In this document: positions 1 to 9,499 of the stretch, piece after piece | Layout: each line of letters begins with the position of its first letter | Position numbering within the stretch: position 1 is the stretch's first letter | Assembly: GCF_017897595.1 (NCBI RefSeq) | Contig: NZ_JAGKIK010000019.1 | Location: 1 to 64,000 of the forward strand | Length of the DNA: 64,000 nt | Origin: Aquimarina sp. U1-2 | GTDB lineage: Bacteria; Bacteroidota; Bacteroidia; Flavobacteriales; Flavobacteriaceae | Direction of reading: 5' to 3' | The notes under the pieces: model-generated | Database searches by the model: none | Told to the model about the DNA's origin: nothing | What the model saw: only the letters and a program-made list of their open reading frames with translations | Position numbers and translations under genes: made by a program

Positions 1-57
1 TGTGTTAAGCCTGCCGCTAGCGTTCATCCTGAGCCAGGATCAAACTCTTCATCGTTT
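1..57 (-). rRNA. rrs: 16S ribosomal RNA, 5' end only
   Basis: Read on the minus strand, the first bases contain the universal 16S 5' signature GAGTTTGATCCTGGCTCAG followed by GATGAACGCTAGCGGC, the usual Bacteroidota form. Only the first 57 or so nucleotides of the mature RNA lie in the window; the rest of the rRNA operon runs off the left edge. The exact mature 5' end is estimated from the distance to the GAGTTTGATC block. Confidence 0.95.
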
Positions 58-385
58 GTTCTTAAATAATAATACCAATAACAATACAACTAAAGTAAAA
101 TCTAACCTCATCATAAATGAATCTAGTCTTAATTCTTAAAAATTTGTATGAAAGCAAATGATGAAATTTCCGCATTCGCCGAAATAATACAAAATTATAC
201 TTTCAATACGCGCTGTCAATCAATATATCAATGAACTCGTAAAGCTCGTATCACCACTCTTAATAATGATACTAAACCCTCTTTGCTATTAGCCAGGGAG
301 TCGAACCCTAATTTACCCCTGTAACCAAAAGTAAAAATCCCATCTAATCCTTCCTATGAACGTCGCTTGCCTCTCAAAGCGGGTG

Positions 386-417
386 CAAATATACAACCCC
401 TTTTTTAACCACCAAAA
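386..417 (-). promoter_or_regulatory. rRNA operon promoter, Bacteroidota type
   Basis: On the minus strand a TTTTGG box (412-417) and a TATATTTG box (386-393) are separated by about 18-19 nt. This matches the Bacteroidota sigma-A consensus TTG / TAnnTTTG. It lies about 330 nt upstream of the 16S gene and reads towards it. The bases after the -7 box (GCACCCG) are shared with the SRP RNA promoter at 43376. Confidence 0.6.
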
Positions 418-680
418 CTTTTTTTGAGTTTTTTCTAAAACCACTCCAAAACCAAAAAAAATCCAACAAAAATTCAAAAAACTAATCCCAAAAAAGAGAT
501 CGCAAAACTAAAACCCTTTTTTTAATCAACAATGGAATTTTTAATGAATTTTTGAGAAATTTTCAAGAATACGAGAAAGTGTTTGATTTTAAAAAATATA
601 GAAACCTAAGATACTAAAATAAATGGATTCGAAGCTGAAAAAACTCGCCTTTTTTTACTCTAAAAATGTAATTGGATTAT

Positions 681-761
681 TTAACCCGCTTTACGCATTA
701 GAAAATCCCCGCATGCCATTTTATTAAGAAAAAGGCGGGCAGGTATTACGGCTTGAAACTG
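681..761. repeat. Hairpin element arm (copy R1)
   Basis: It begins with TTAACCCGCTTTACGCATTA, matching the terminal repeat of the full element at 53324-53500. It continues with about 72 bases that are nearly identical, in inverted orientation, to 49999-50070, including the internal hairpin built from CCCCGC and GGCGGG around attttattaagaaaa. The other arm of the element is missing or decayed here. Confidence 0.7.
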
Positions 762-979
762 CTTCGGTCGAAGTAAGAAGTGTATCTAGTCCTTCAATAA
801 GCTCTGGACGATGTAGAATTTTGGATTCGAAAAGCTATTCTCGATACCCTCAATCAAGTTGAATCCAGACTAATTTTTCTCTATGTCATCCTAAGCGGAG
901 TCAAAAGATTATTACGAAAAAACACTCGAATCAACACTTTTCTTTACTATTACTTTTACAATATACAACAAGTTATTTA

Positions 980-1705
980 CTATTTAATTTTACGCTTTTC
1001 ATTATTTTGTACCGTATCTGTCCATTTATTTCTCAAGTCATAAAAACTAAAGTCTAATGCAGTTTTCTGTTCTTCTAATATGTTCGATTGAAAACTTCGC
1101 TGTAGAATATCCTCTATCCAGTAATCTTCTTCTTCATGTATGGGATCGTACTCTTTCTTTAATGAAATATTAAAAATTTTTGCGGTATTATTATACCAAA
1201 AAGCTCTCCAACCACTTCTGTATTCTTTAACAAGATTAAACATTGTTTTTCCTGTTTGCCTATGGATAAGTTTTACCAATATTTGCCCTTCGGTACGTGT
1301 TAACTTTTTTAACTCTGAGGTAAATTCTTCTTCCATATATTTTTGAAGCATTTTTATATACTTCTTTTTTCTTCTCTTTGCCGATATTTCTTCTAACCTT
1401 TTATTAAGAGTACTTAACCTATCTGAGGCAAGCTTGGCGTACGGATAGACTTTGCGGGTTTTTCGTCGGAGAATTAAATACTTTCTTCTTGCCAATTTGT
1501 CTTCAAATTTAAGTTTCCCCAAAATAACCACTTCATCCAGATCAATAGCCTCGTGCGGAATGGTATCCCCCTCAACAATATAGTATTGCACATATCCCGA
1601 GGTTTCAGCTTTTAAAGAATCAACAGATTTTCGATCGTCTTTTTGGGCATACAATGATATGTTGTACACAATACACCATATATATAATAAGGATCTATAC
1701 ATCAT
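980..1705 (-). CDS. DUF4294 domain protein, probably exported
   Basis: A 241-residue protein recognised by its conserved core around residues 45-110 (YYIVEGDTIPHEAIDLDEV followed by an Arg/Lys-rich RKYLILRRKTRKVYPYAK stretch), typical of the Bacteroidota family DUF4294. The first 20 residues form a hydrophobic signal-like segment ending LYAQ, so it is probably periplasmic. The function is unknown. The middle is strongly basic and likely helical. It is divergent from the M42 peptidase gene, a pairing I recall as common in Flavobacteriaceae. The start could be either of the two adjacent Met codons. Confidence 0.85.
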   Translation of the reverse strand: MMYRSLLYIWCIVYNISLYAQKDDRKSVDSLKAETSGYVQYYIVEGDTIPHEAIDLDEVVILGKLKFEDKLARRKYLILRRKTRKVYPYAKLASDRLSTLNKRLEEISAKRRKKKYIKMLQKYMEEEFTSELKKLTRTEGQILVKLIHRQTGKTMFNLVKEYRSGWRAFWYNNTAKIFNISLKKEYDPIHEEEDYWIEDILQRSFQSNILEEQKTALDFSFYDLRNKWTDTVQNNEKRKIK

Positions 1706-1867
1706 TGATAATGGGGTCTTTCAAACTTTATATACTATTTATGTCGTGCATGCTTAAGCCTTCTGTAAAAGAAGTTAAGTTCAAAATTAATAATTAACCT
1801 GTTCTTAAGCGTGAAATCTATGTGAATATTGTTAATTTCGCAGAAAAAATTTCATATTCAATATATT

Positions 1868-2959
1868 ATGGCCAAAAAAAGCATCCTTAATAAAAAATCT
1901 TTACAATTTTTAGAAACGTATTTAAATAATCCTTCTCCTACGGGTTATGAGTGGGAAGGTCAAAAATTATGGATGAATTACTTAGAACCTTATGTAGACG
2001 AATTTATAACCGATACTTACGGTACGGCTGTTGGTGTTATAAATCCCGAAGCAAAATACAAAGTCGTTATTGAAGGACATGCCGATGAAATCTCTTGGTA
2101 TGTAAACTATATCACAGATAACGGTCTAATTTATGTCATTCGAAATGGAGGAAGTGATCATCAAATAGCCACCTCGAAGCGTGTTAATATTCATACTAAA
2201 AAAGGAATTATTCAAGGTGTTTTTGGCTGGCCTGCGATTCACACTAGAGATAAATCTAAAGAACAAGCCCCAAAACTGGATAATATTTGTATTGACGTAG
2301 GATGCTCAACTAAAGAAGAAGTACTAAAATTAGGGGTTCATGTAGGTTGTGTAATCACGTATCCTGACGAATTTTTTATTCTAAATGAGAATAAGTTTGT
2401 TTGTCGTGCTTTGGATAATCGTATAGGCGGTTTTATGATAGCAGAGGTTGCTCGTTTACTGAAGGAAAATCAAAAGAAGCTTCCTTTTGGATTATACATA
2501 ACCAACTCGGTGCAAGAAGAAATTGGTTTACGAGGGGCCGAAATGATTACACAAACCATTCAACCCGATGTTGCGATTGTTACCGATGTTTGTCACGATA
2601 CTACAACCCCAATGATCGAGAAGAAAACGCAAGGGGAAACTAAAATTGGTAATGGCCCTGTTATTTCATATGCACCCGCAGTGCAAAACAAATTGAGAGA
2701 ATTACTTATTGAAACAGCCGAAAGTGAACAAATTCCTTTTCAGCGTATGGCTTCAAGCAGGATGACTGGGACTGATACCGATGCGTTTGCTTATAGTAAC
2801 GGAGGTGTTGCTTCTGCGCTAATCTCTTTGCCCTTAAGATATATGCACACTACTGTAGAAATGGTACACCAAGAAGATGTAGAAAACATAATTAAATTAA
2901 TTTATGAAAGTTTGCTAAACATTAAAGCAGGTGAAACCTTTAGTTACTTCGCAAAATAA
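1868..2959 (+). CDS. M42 family metallopeptidase (glutamyl/leucyl aminopeptidase-like)
   Basis: A 363-residue cytosolic di-metal aminopeptidase of the M42 (FrvX/TET) family. Visible metal-site motifs are EGHADEISW, ALDNRIGG, the catalytic pair in SVQEEIGLRGA, TDVCHDTT, and the C-terminal MHTTVEMVH histidine. These enzymes trim N-terminal residues from short peptides and usually form dodecamers. I chose the ATG at 1868 (MAKKSILNK) rather than an upstream in-frame TTG at 1829, because homologues start near this point and the extension is low complexity. It is divergent from DUF4294 and followed by a clear terminator. Confidence 0.93.
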   Translation: MAKKSILNKKSLQFLETYLNNPSPTGYEWEGQKLWMNYLEPYVDEFITDTYGTAVGVINPEAKYKVVIEGHADEISWYVNYITDNGLIYVIRNGGSDHQIATSKRVNIHTKKGIIQGVFGWPAIHTRDKSKEQAPKLDNICIDVGCSTKEEVLKLGVHVGCVITYPDEFFILNENKFVCRALDNRIGGFMIAEVARLLKENQKKLPFGLYITNSVQEEIGLRGAEMITQTIQPDVAIVTDVCHDTTTPMIEKKTQGETKIGNGPVISYAPAVQNKLRELLIETAESEQIPFQRMASSRMTGTDTDAFAYSNGGVASALISLPLRYMHTTVEMVHQEDVENIIKLIYESLLNIKAGETFSYFAK

Positions 2960-2991
2960 ACAAAATCTATATTCTTATATACTACCAAAAT

Positions 2992-3021
2992 AAATCCTGT
3001 TCAAAGCAAGCAGGATTTTTT
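2992..3021 (+). terminator. Intrinsic terminator after the M42 gene
   Basis: AAATCCTG (2992-2999) pairs with CAGGATTT (3011-3018) around an 11-nt loop and runs straight into a T tract. It separates the peptidase gene from the NUDIX gene 33 nt downstream of the peptidase stop. Confidence 0.75.
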
Positions 3022-3032
3022 ATTTTTAAAGT

Positions 3033-3596
3033 ATGATAGATGAATTAATTGATATTGTAGATAAAACAGGGAAACCCACTGGCGAAAAAAGACTTAAGTC
3101 TGAAGCACATGCTTTAGGACTATATCACGCAAGTGTTCACATTTGGTTTTATACGGCAGATCAAAAAGTTTTGTTTCAGAAAAGAGCGGCTAATAAAGAT
3201 GTATTCCCTAATCTTTGGGATGTTTCGGTTGCCGGTCATGTTGGTACCGGAGAGCTTCCTATACATTCTGCAATTCGAGAAATCGAAGAAGAAATAGGAC
3301 TTAAAATTACAGAGGACGATCTAGAATTTATTTCAATTTATTTAGCAAAAAAAATCCCGAAACCCAATATTATTGACAATGAATTTCATCATATATATTT
3401 CTCTAAGTTAACAACACCAGTTCAAGAACTTCAACTTCAGACTGAGGAAGTCTCTAAAGTCAAATTATTTGAAATTGATATTCTCAAAGACATTATTGAA
3501 CACCCGAAAAATTATAATAACTTCGTTACTCATGATCTTGATTATTACCAGTTAATTTTTGATCACGTACAAAATCGAATGAGAAGCAAATCATGA
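3033..3596 (+). CDS. NUDIX hydrolase
   Basis: A 187-residue protein with a perfect Nudix box at residues 68-90 (G-x5-E-x7-REIEEEIGL), the Mg-binding catalytic helix that cleaves nucleoside-diphosphate-linked substrates. The N-terminal ELIDIVDKTGKPTGEKR and the length resemble the IDI/YfcD-like subgroup, so isopentenyl-diphosphate-isomerase-like or phosphohydrolase activity are both possible; the substrate cannot be told from sequence. It starts 11 bases after the preceding terminator and is followed after 60 bp by a lipoprotein gene on the same strand. Confidence 0.88.
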   Translation: MIDELIDIVDKTGKPTGEKRLKSEAHALGLYHASVHIWFYTADQKVLFQKRAANKDVFPNLWDVSVAGHVGTGELPIHSAIREIEEEIGLKITEDDLEFISIYLAKKIPKPNIIDNEFHHIYFSKLTTPVQELQLQTEEVSKVKLFEIDILKDIIEHPKNYNNFVTHDLDYYQLIFDHVQNRMRSKS

Positions 3597-3656
3597 GAAT
3601 TAATACAATCAACATGTTAAAAATAGGAATTTCCTATTACAAACTAAAATATCGCT

Positions 3657-4523
3657 ATGCAACATCTAAAATTTAAAATTCTTGGTTTTCTTTTATTGCA
3701 TGTCCTAACGGTTAGTTGTCAAAAATTAGAAGATACAGATTTGATATTGGTTAATAATCTTTCGAAATTGGTAAGAGAGGTTTCAGGAATCACAAAACTT
3801 CCCGGACATAATTATGTATATGCCATTAATGATTCTGGTAACGATAATTCAATTTTCACATTAGATCTTAATGGAGATATTATAAAGGAAATAGATTTAC
3901 ATAAAACCAAAAATATAGACTGGGAAGATTTAGCATATGACCATGATGGACATGTATACATAGGTGATTTTGGGAACAATAGGAACAACCGAAAAAATTT
4001 AGTGATTTATAAAGTTTCAGGTTTGCCTACTGTGAAAACTAAGATATCTGAAATACGATTTCGATTAGAAGATCAAGAAAAATTTCCTCCTAAAAAGAAG
4101 AGAAGAAATTATGATATTGAAGCTTTTATTTATTTAAAAGGTCATTTATATCTATTTACCAAAAATAGAAGCTCTGACTTTGATGGCACCACAAAACTTT
4201 ACAAAATTCCCGCCAAACCCGGTGATTATGTGGCTAAATTAATTTCTACTTTTGAGACTTGTGATGATCATAAAGACTGCTTTGTTACCGCAGCGGCTAT
4301 TAATGATACCGGCTCCAAAATTGTGCTACTTACGTATAATAAATTGTTCCTTATTGAAGATTTTAATGAGGATAATCTATTTGAAGGAAAGATTGAGAAA
4401 ATTAAGTTAAAACATTATTCTCAAAAAGAAGGCATTTGCTTTGTAAATGATTCTACATTGCTCATTGTTGATGAAGGTGGAAAAAAATCTGGAGGTAATT
4501 TATATCGGTATATATTGAAATAA
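3657..4523 (+). CDS. Lipoprotein with predicted beta-propeller fold
   Basis: A 288-residue lipoprotein: a hydrophobic leader ends in the lipobox LTVSC (Cys21). The rest has repeated strand patterns such as VYAINDSGNDNSIFTLDLNG and VYIGDFGNNRNNRKNLVIYKV, typical of SdiA-regulated/NHL-type beta-propeller proteins of Bacteroidota. No catalytic residue is obvious. Probably anchored to a membrane and acting in the periplasm; the function is unknown. It converges on the phosphoesterase gene, with only 25 bp between stops. Confidence 0.75.
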   Translation: MQHLKFKILGFLLLHVLTVSCQKLEDTDLILVNNLSKLVREVSGITKLPGHNYVYAINDSGNDNSIFTLDLNGDIIKEIDLHKTKNIDWEDLAYDHDGHVYIGDFGNNRNNRKNLVIYKVSGLPTVKTKISEIRFRLEDQEKFPPKKKRRNYDIEAFIYLKGHLYLFTKNRSSDFDGTTKLYKIPAKPGDYVAKLISTFETCDDHKDCFVTAAAINDTGSKIVLLTYNKLFLIEDFNEDNLFEGKIEKIKLKHYSQKEGICFVNDSTLLIVDEGGKKSGGNLYRYILK

Positions 4524-4548
4524 GAAATTTTAGCGTATTTGACCCGGT

Positions 4549-7500
4549 TTAAAAACTTAATCCAAAACCAAAAGTGGCCCGTATCCCATCATCGCTATTA
4601 AACAATCCTAACTGTCCGCCTATAGTATCCAATGCATTAATCCAAAATCCGCCACCGATAGAGTCATGCCAAGTGTTAGAATTTTCATTGTCTAACCACA
4701 CTCGGCCAATATCATATCCAGAAAATATTCCTAATTGTAAAGGCAACAAACCTGTTTTAAACGTATTAAAACTATAGCGAAGATCACCGCTAAAGGCCAG
4801 AGCACTCTCCCCGATAAAGCGCTCTTCGCGATATCCTCTCAGACCATTAAGTCCACCAAGCATAGCACCTTGATAAAATTCAAAATCATCACCTATATTA
4901 ATATGTGCAATAGCATTAGTTTTAAGAACTAGTTTTCTGTTTCTGGTAATTGCATTATAAAAGCCAAGTTTCGGAATAAGATACCCATACATTCGATCGG
5001 TATCGTCGACATTTATTCGTCCTCCTGTTTGAAAACTGAAGGACATTCCACGAGTGGGGTTTACGGGATTATCATAATTTTCGAAAGTGTATTTAAGATC
5101 CAGATTTGCAAAAAATTTACGTTCAAAAAAATTCGGATCATTTACTATAAAATCTAATCCTGCTGTAATAAACCGTCCGGGAGTATTTTGCACCTCTATT
5201 CCTTCATAATTAGCTTTCATAGAAAATTCTGCTCCGTTAAAACCTCTTTTAGATATTCCTAAGCCAAAGGCCCATGTACCAATTTTCACTCTATTAAAGT
5301 CTAAACCCAGATTGTCATCTTCATTATTAGTTTCGTTTCCGAAGCCAAAAAAATTCTGAGCAAAATTTTCACTTGTATATACTCCTGAAGCTGTAATATT
5401 TAAAGTACCCAATGCTTTTATGAATTCTCCCGAGTATGAGAGATCATATCCTTCAGTAGCAAAATAATAAGCTGCCCTTATTTTGTGTTTGCTGTGGTAA
5501 GGATCATTTTTAAAGCTTTTAATCGTGTACACATTAGTAATATTCACATTAATCCCGTCGTCTGGATTAAAACCTAAGAATGGTGTTACCGCATTAGTTT
5601 TTTCGAGATATTTTTTGAAATCATAAGTGTTGTAATCATAAGTGTTTGAAAATCTGAATTTTGCTCCACCTTTTTCGGTAATCGTATTCGGTTTTGAACT
5701 ATGGTCATAAATTTTGATCTTTTTACCGTTTTGTATGGTATACACATCATCTCCTTGTCCTCCAATAATGCGTATTTCGATCAGATTTTTTCCGTTACCA
5801 TTAACTAAGAACTCATCATCATCATCTAACCCATATAGCCAAATTTCGTTTGTTTCTTTTGAATCAAAAACTCTTTCTATAAGAGGTTGAGTTTCTTGAC
5901 CATTTTTAATTCTTGAAACTTTAATTATAGTTTTTTGACCTTCTCTTCTAATTTCGAAGAGATCGTCTTTATCGGTACCCGTAAGTACTACGTGTTTTGA
6001 GACATAATCGTAATAACGACCAGCCATATCTTCTATACGATCTCTTCTTGCTTTGAGATTCCTTTTTATATTCTCGATTGTGGTATCTTGAAGTGTTATG
6101 GGAATATTTTGAAAAGCCAGGTCTATTGAAGCATTAGAGAGATTCTGTTTGATATACTTTGCCTCTTTTAACCAAGTTTCTTTTACCGAATTTTGAAGCA
6201 AAGCTCTATCCAGAGGCATTCCTGATTGATTGATCCATCTTACTTTCTTAAGGTCCTGGTCATACACCTGGAATTTACGAGAAAGTGGTGAGACAAATTT
6301 CACGATATCCAAAATTAAGCCATCATAATTTGAAAATACCTGATCTCTATCCCTAGGGATAGGTCTGTACGTTTTAGTTCCCTGAGTATCAAAACGAGCC
6401 CACCTCCATTGGTCGGCATGTCGATCCCAATCCCCTAAAAGCATATCAAAAAGCCTGGTTCTAATATAATGAGCTTCATCAATCTGATATTTCTCATCTT
6501 TTCTTAGTTTTTTAAAGACATTATCTGTGCTTTCGATATCATCTGGTCGACCAAAAGAAGGTTCATTATAGAATTCTTTTCCAGGTCGTTCTTCAAGAAA
6601 ATACAGTTCATCACCAAATTTATCGTTGTATTTACCCAAGGCAGCATGCTTCGGAATATAATAAAGCTTTGGGTTAGCATGATATACTCCTATTGCATCA
6701 GCGAGAGGCGCTACTGCCAAAAATGCGTATGGATAGCTAGAGGTATAAAAGTCTGAAAGCACATCTTCGGTATATGTGCCGTCGAACCCTGCACCAAGGT
6801 AGGTGTATTTGAAGGCTCCTTTTTGAAGAAATTGGGTCACACTTTTTCGCATTGCTCTTAAACTAAAGCGTTTACCTTCTTTATCTACGAGACGCAAAGA
6901 TCGTGTAACTTGCCCCCCACCTTGTCTTTCTATAGACAATCCCCCCATCAACGTATCTAATGTAGCCACGGGTACCGTAATATCCTTGCCATATACTTGT
7001 CGATAATGATCGCCCCAAAGAAATTTAAAAAAACTAGATTTCTCTACTTCATCTTTTTCATAAATAGAAGCCGAAATTTCTTTAGAAAAAGAAGCAGGCA
7101 AATTATCATATGTATTATGCTCTTCTTTTTTATGGATTCTGGTTTGGTACACCAACACAGCCTGATCATTTTTATTTGCGTAAAATCGTACGTAAGAAGA
7201 TCCGTTTTTGTAAATATCTACTACTGCAAACCCTTGATCGGGGTAAGAAAACAAACCGTTTTTACCTAAAGAAACCGCTGAGACTTTGGAACCCGATCCA
7301 GATACTATTTGCTTCACACCATCGTCGTCTATAAATTGTAAAGAATGCTCATGACCCGAAATGAAGATTGCTTTATTGATACTTCTTGCCATGGTCGAAA
7401 CCCGCTTTATAAACCTATTGTAATGTCTGTTTGATACATCTTGTGTCGACACTCCACCAAGAGATCTCATTAAAGTAACCAGAGATCCTAATCCGGGGAG

Positions 7501-8253
7501 GGGTATTTTATTTCTAAAAGGAAAAAGATGCTTATCGAAAGTAAAGTTACCACCGTGAACTCCGTTAGTGTATAATGGATGGTGCAATGCCAAAACAATA
7601 GTTTTATTGCTATTTTTTTTCAATTCCCCTTCTAATTCTATGAAAAACTTCTCCTTAGTTTTAATCTCACAATCATCATTAATCGTAGGGTGATTGTCCC
7701 AATTAACAAGATGCCATTGGGTATCCAAAATCAATAATTGAACTTTATCACTAATCGATATACTTTCTAAAGGACATCCATTTTCTGGCAGAAATGGATC
7801 TTTTTTATCTAATTTGGCCTCAACATACTTCTCTTGCCTCTTCAATCCTAACAAACCACCTGCATACCAATCATGATTCCCCGGAATGAAAATGACATTC
7901 CCTTGAAAATCATTAACAGCATCGATCTGTGCATTGATTCGATGTTCTGCAAGTGGTCTTTGAGTGGCATTTTTTTTAGGCATTCCTCTCTGATATATGT
8001 TATCTCCCAAAAAGACAACATGTGAACGCTTGGCATTTGCAGTATCTAATACTTTCTGTAGGATAGATAGCGCTTTGGTTTGTTGGTTAAGTTTAGCTGC
8101 TCCTGCATCTCCTATAAGATAAAAAGTTTGATCTATCTCATCATTAGGTAAGGTTTTTTCAAAGTCTTTGACTACATACTTAGGAGTATACGTTGCACAT
8201 GAATTTGCTACCAGAAAAGTGCAGATCAATAGAATCTTACTATATTTATTCAT
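4549..8253 (-). CDS. Calcineurin-like phosphoesterase fused to an outer-membrane beta-barrel
   Basis: A 1234-residue lipoprotein (lipobox ANSC, Cys19). Residues 40-350 carry the calcineurin-like metallophosphoesterase motifs in order: LIGDAG, FLGDNIY, PGNHDW, LHHPL and SGHEHS. A central region of about 500 residues follows, without a family I can name. The last 350 residues form a BamA/TamA-like barrel (surface antigen D15 type; FQGAMLGGLNGLRGYREERF resembles the barrel's conserved region) and end in an aromatic residue (LSF). I chose the ATG at 8253 over an upstream TTG because it places the signal peptide at the N terminus. Probably an outer-membrane protein with an attached hydrolase; the substrate is unknown. 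Confidence 0.85.
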   Translation of the reverse strand: MNKYSKILLICTFLVANSCATYTPKYVVKDFEKTLPNDEIDQTFYLIGDAGAAKLNQQTKALSILQKVLDTANAKRSHVVFLGDNIYQRGMPKKNATQRPLAEHRINAQIDAVNDFQGNVIFIPGNHDWYAGGLLGLKRQEKYVEAKLDKKDPFLPENGCPLESISISDKVQLLILDTQWHLVNWDNHPTINDDCEIKTKEKFFIELEGELKKNSNKTIVLALHHPLYTNGVHGGNFTFDKHLFPFRNKIPLPGLGSLVTLMRSLGGVSTQDVSNRHYNRFIKRVSTMARSINKAIFISGHEHSLQFIDDDGVKQIVSGSGSKVSAVSLGKNGLFSYPDQGFAVVDIYKNGSSYVRFYANKNDQAVLVYQTRIHKKEEHNTYDNLPASFSKEISASIYEKDEVEKSSFFKFLWGDHYRQVYGKDITVPVATLDTLMGGLSIERQGGGQVTRSLRLVDKEGKRFSLRAMRKSVTQFLQKGAFKYTYLGAGFDGTYTEDVLSDFYTSSYPYAFLAVAPLADAIGVYHANPKLYYIPKHAALGKYNDKFGDELYFLEERPGKEFYNEPSFGRPDDIESTDNVFKKLRKDEKYQIDEAHYIRTRLFDMLLGDWDRHADQWRWARFDTQGTKTYRPIPRDRDQVFSNYDGLILDIVKFVSPLSRKFQVYDQDLKKVRWINQSGMPLDRALLQNSVKETWLKEAKYIKQNLSNASIDLAFQNIPITLQDTTIENIKRNLKARRDRIEDMAGRYYDYVSKHVVLTGTDKDDLFEIRREGQKTIIKVSRIKNGQETQPLIERVFDSKETNEIWLYGLDDDDEFLVNGNGKNLIEIRIIGGQGDDVYTIQNGKKIKIYDHSSKPNTITEKGGAKFRFSNTYDYNTYDFKKYLEKTNAVTPFLGFNPDDGINVNITNVYTIKSFKNDPYHSKHKIRAAYYFATEGYDLSYSGEFIKALGTLNITASGVYTSENFAQNFFGFGNETNNEDDNLGLDFNRVKIGTWAFGLGISKRGFNGAEFSMKANYEGIEVQNTPGRFITAGLDFIVNDPNFFERKFFANLDLKYTFENYDNPVNPTRGMSFSFQTGGRINVDDTDRMYGYLIPKLGFYNAITRNRKLVLKTNAIAHINIGDDFEFYQGAMLGGLNGLRGYREERFIGESALAFSGDLRYSFNTFKTGLLPLQLGIFSGYDIGRVWLDNENSNTWHDSIGGGFWINALDTIGGQLGLFNSDDGIRATFGFGLSF

Positions 8254-8310
8254 TGTTGTGAAGTACAATCTCTTTTTTTTAATTATTTTGGTTATTGAAA
8301 AAATAATAGC

Positions 8311-9486
8311 ATGACTTCATTAGTTGAAAAAACCGATAATTTCGTTTCAGAACTATTTAAAAAGGAATTACCAGATTCATGTATATATCATAACTACGAT
8401 CATACCAAAAGAGTGTTTAAAAGTACGAAAGAAATTCTTGATAGTGTTAATCTTTCTGACGAAGATAAAGAAGTTTTATTATTAACCGCTCTCTTACATG
8501 ATACTGGATATTCCAGAAGCTCAGACAACCATGAAGAACACAGTGCTGAAATTGCTCGTGAATTTTTAACCCAACACCAGGTTCCTCGTGAGATCATTGA
8601 TAATGTTAATACGCATATTATGGCCACAAAAATGGAACATGTGCCTATTAGTCTTTCAGAAAAAATTATTAGAGATGCAGATGCTTCTCATTTTGCAAAA
8701 GCATATTACGGAGAAACTAGTGAATTATTACGACAAGAATTTAAGTTAAACAATGTTTGTAATTTAAATTCTTCAGAATGGCTCAAAATTAATATTGATC
8801 TTTTTCAAAATAAGCATCATTATTATACAGAATATGCTTTGACCCACTGGCAACCTAAAAAAGAGCAGAATTTATCTAAAATGATCGAGGAACACACCAG
8901 GATCAAGAAAGAAAGGAAGAAAGAAAAATTAAAAAAGATGCTCAAAGAGGAAAGTCCAGAAAAAGGCATACAAACCTTATTTAGGGTCACCTTGAGAAAC
9001 CATCTTAAACTTAGTGATATTGCAGATACAAAAGCGAACATCTTATTATCGGTAAATGCTATCATCATATCACTTGCCCTATCTAATCTTATTCCCAAAT
9101 TAGACAACCCATCAAATCAATATCTTATTTATCCTACGATGATATTCTTATTTTTTAGTATTGTATCGATTGTTCTATCTGTACTAGCTACACGACCTAA
9201 TGTAACTAGTGGAGAATTTACGCGTAAAGAAATAGAAGAAAAAAAAGTAAATCTATTGTTTTTTGGGAATTTTCATAAAATGCCACTCGATGAATACAAA
9301 TGGGCAATGACAGAACTAATGGATGATAAAGAATACATCTACGATTCTATGATAAAAGATCTCTATTTTTTAGGAAAAGTGTTGCATAAAAAATATAAGA
9401 TTTTGAGAATAACGTATACAGTTTTTATCATTGGCATTGTATCCTCTGTTATATCGTTTGCACTTGCCTTTAATACATTGCAATAG
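8311..9486 (+). CDS. HD-domain protein fused to a Pycsar-effector-like membrane domain (PycTM)
   Basis: 391 residues in two parts. Residues 1-200 are an HD-type phosphohydrolase: YDHTKRV (His31), LLHDTGY (His63-Asp64) and IRDADASHFA complete the H...HD...D metal site. Residues 225-391 begin TLRNHLKLSDIADTKANIL and have two hydrophobic segments (about 245-265 and 270-295), the GNFHKM motif, and a final membrane helix. This is the layout of the PycTM effector family known from cCMP/cUMP anti-phage (Pycsar) systems. No pyrimidine cyclase gene is adjacent. It is divergent from the phosphoesterase gene (57 bp) and converges on the GAF protein gene (13 bp). HD-PycTM fusions are common in Bacteroidota, and a housekeeping role is equally possible. 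Confidence 0.85.
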   Translation: MTSLVEKTDNFVSELFKKELPDSCIYHNYDHTKRVFKSTKEILDSVNLSDEDKEVLLLTALLHDTGYSRSSDNHEEHSAEIAREFLTQHQVPREIIDNVNTHIMATKMEHVPISLSEKIIRDADASHFAKAYYGETSELLRQEFKLNNVCNLNSSEWLKINIDLFQNKHHYYTEYALTHWQPKKEQNLSKMIEEHTRIKKERKKEKLKKMLKEESPEKGIQTLFRVTLRNHLKLSDIADTKANILLSVNAIIISLALSNLIPKLDNPSNQYLIYPTMIFLFFSIVSIVLSVLATRPNVTSGEFTRKEIEEKKVNLLFFGNFHKMPLDEYKWAMTELMDDKEYIYDSMIKDLYFLGKVLHKKYKILRITYTVFIIGIVSSVISFALAFNTLQ

Positions 9487-9499
9487 TGTAATAAAGATA

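Larger units (their letters stand above)
58..979. other. rRNA leader and gene-free spacer with repeat remnants
   Basis: Positions 58 to about 380 are the pre-16S leader on the minus strand. Positions 400-680 are very AT-rich with no credible ORF. Positions 681-761 hold one arm of a dispersed hairpin element (listed separately). Around 880-912 there is a 'gtcatcctaagcggagtcaaa' type remnant of the kind scattered in flavobacterial intergenic DNA. I see no tRNA or protein gene here. Confidence 0.6.

Noticed and set aside
8311..9486. A complete Pycsar anti-phage operon
   Set aside because: Only the effector-like domain is present; none of the neighbouring genes encodes a nucleotide cyclase, so a full system cannot be claimed.
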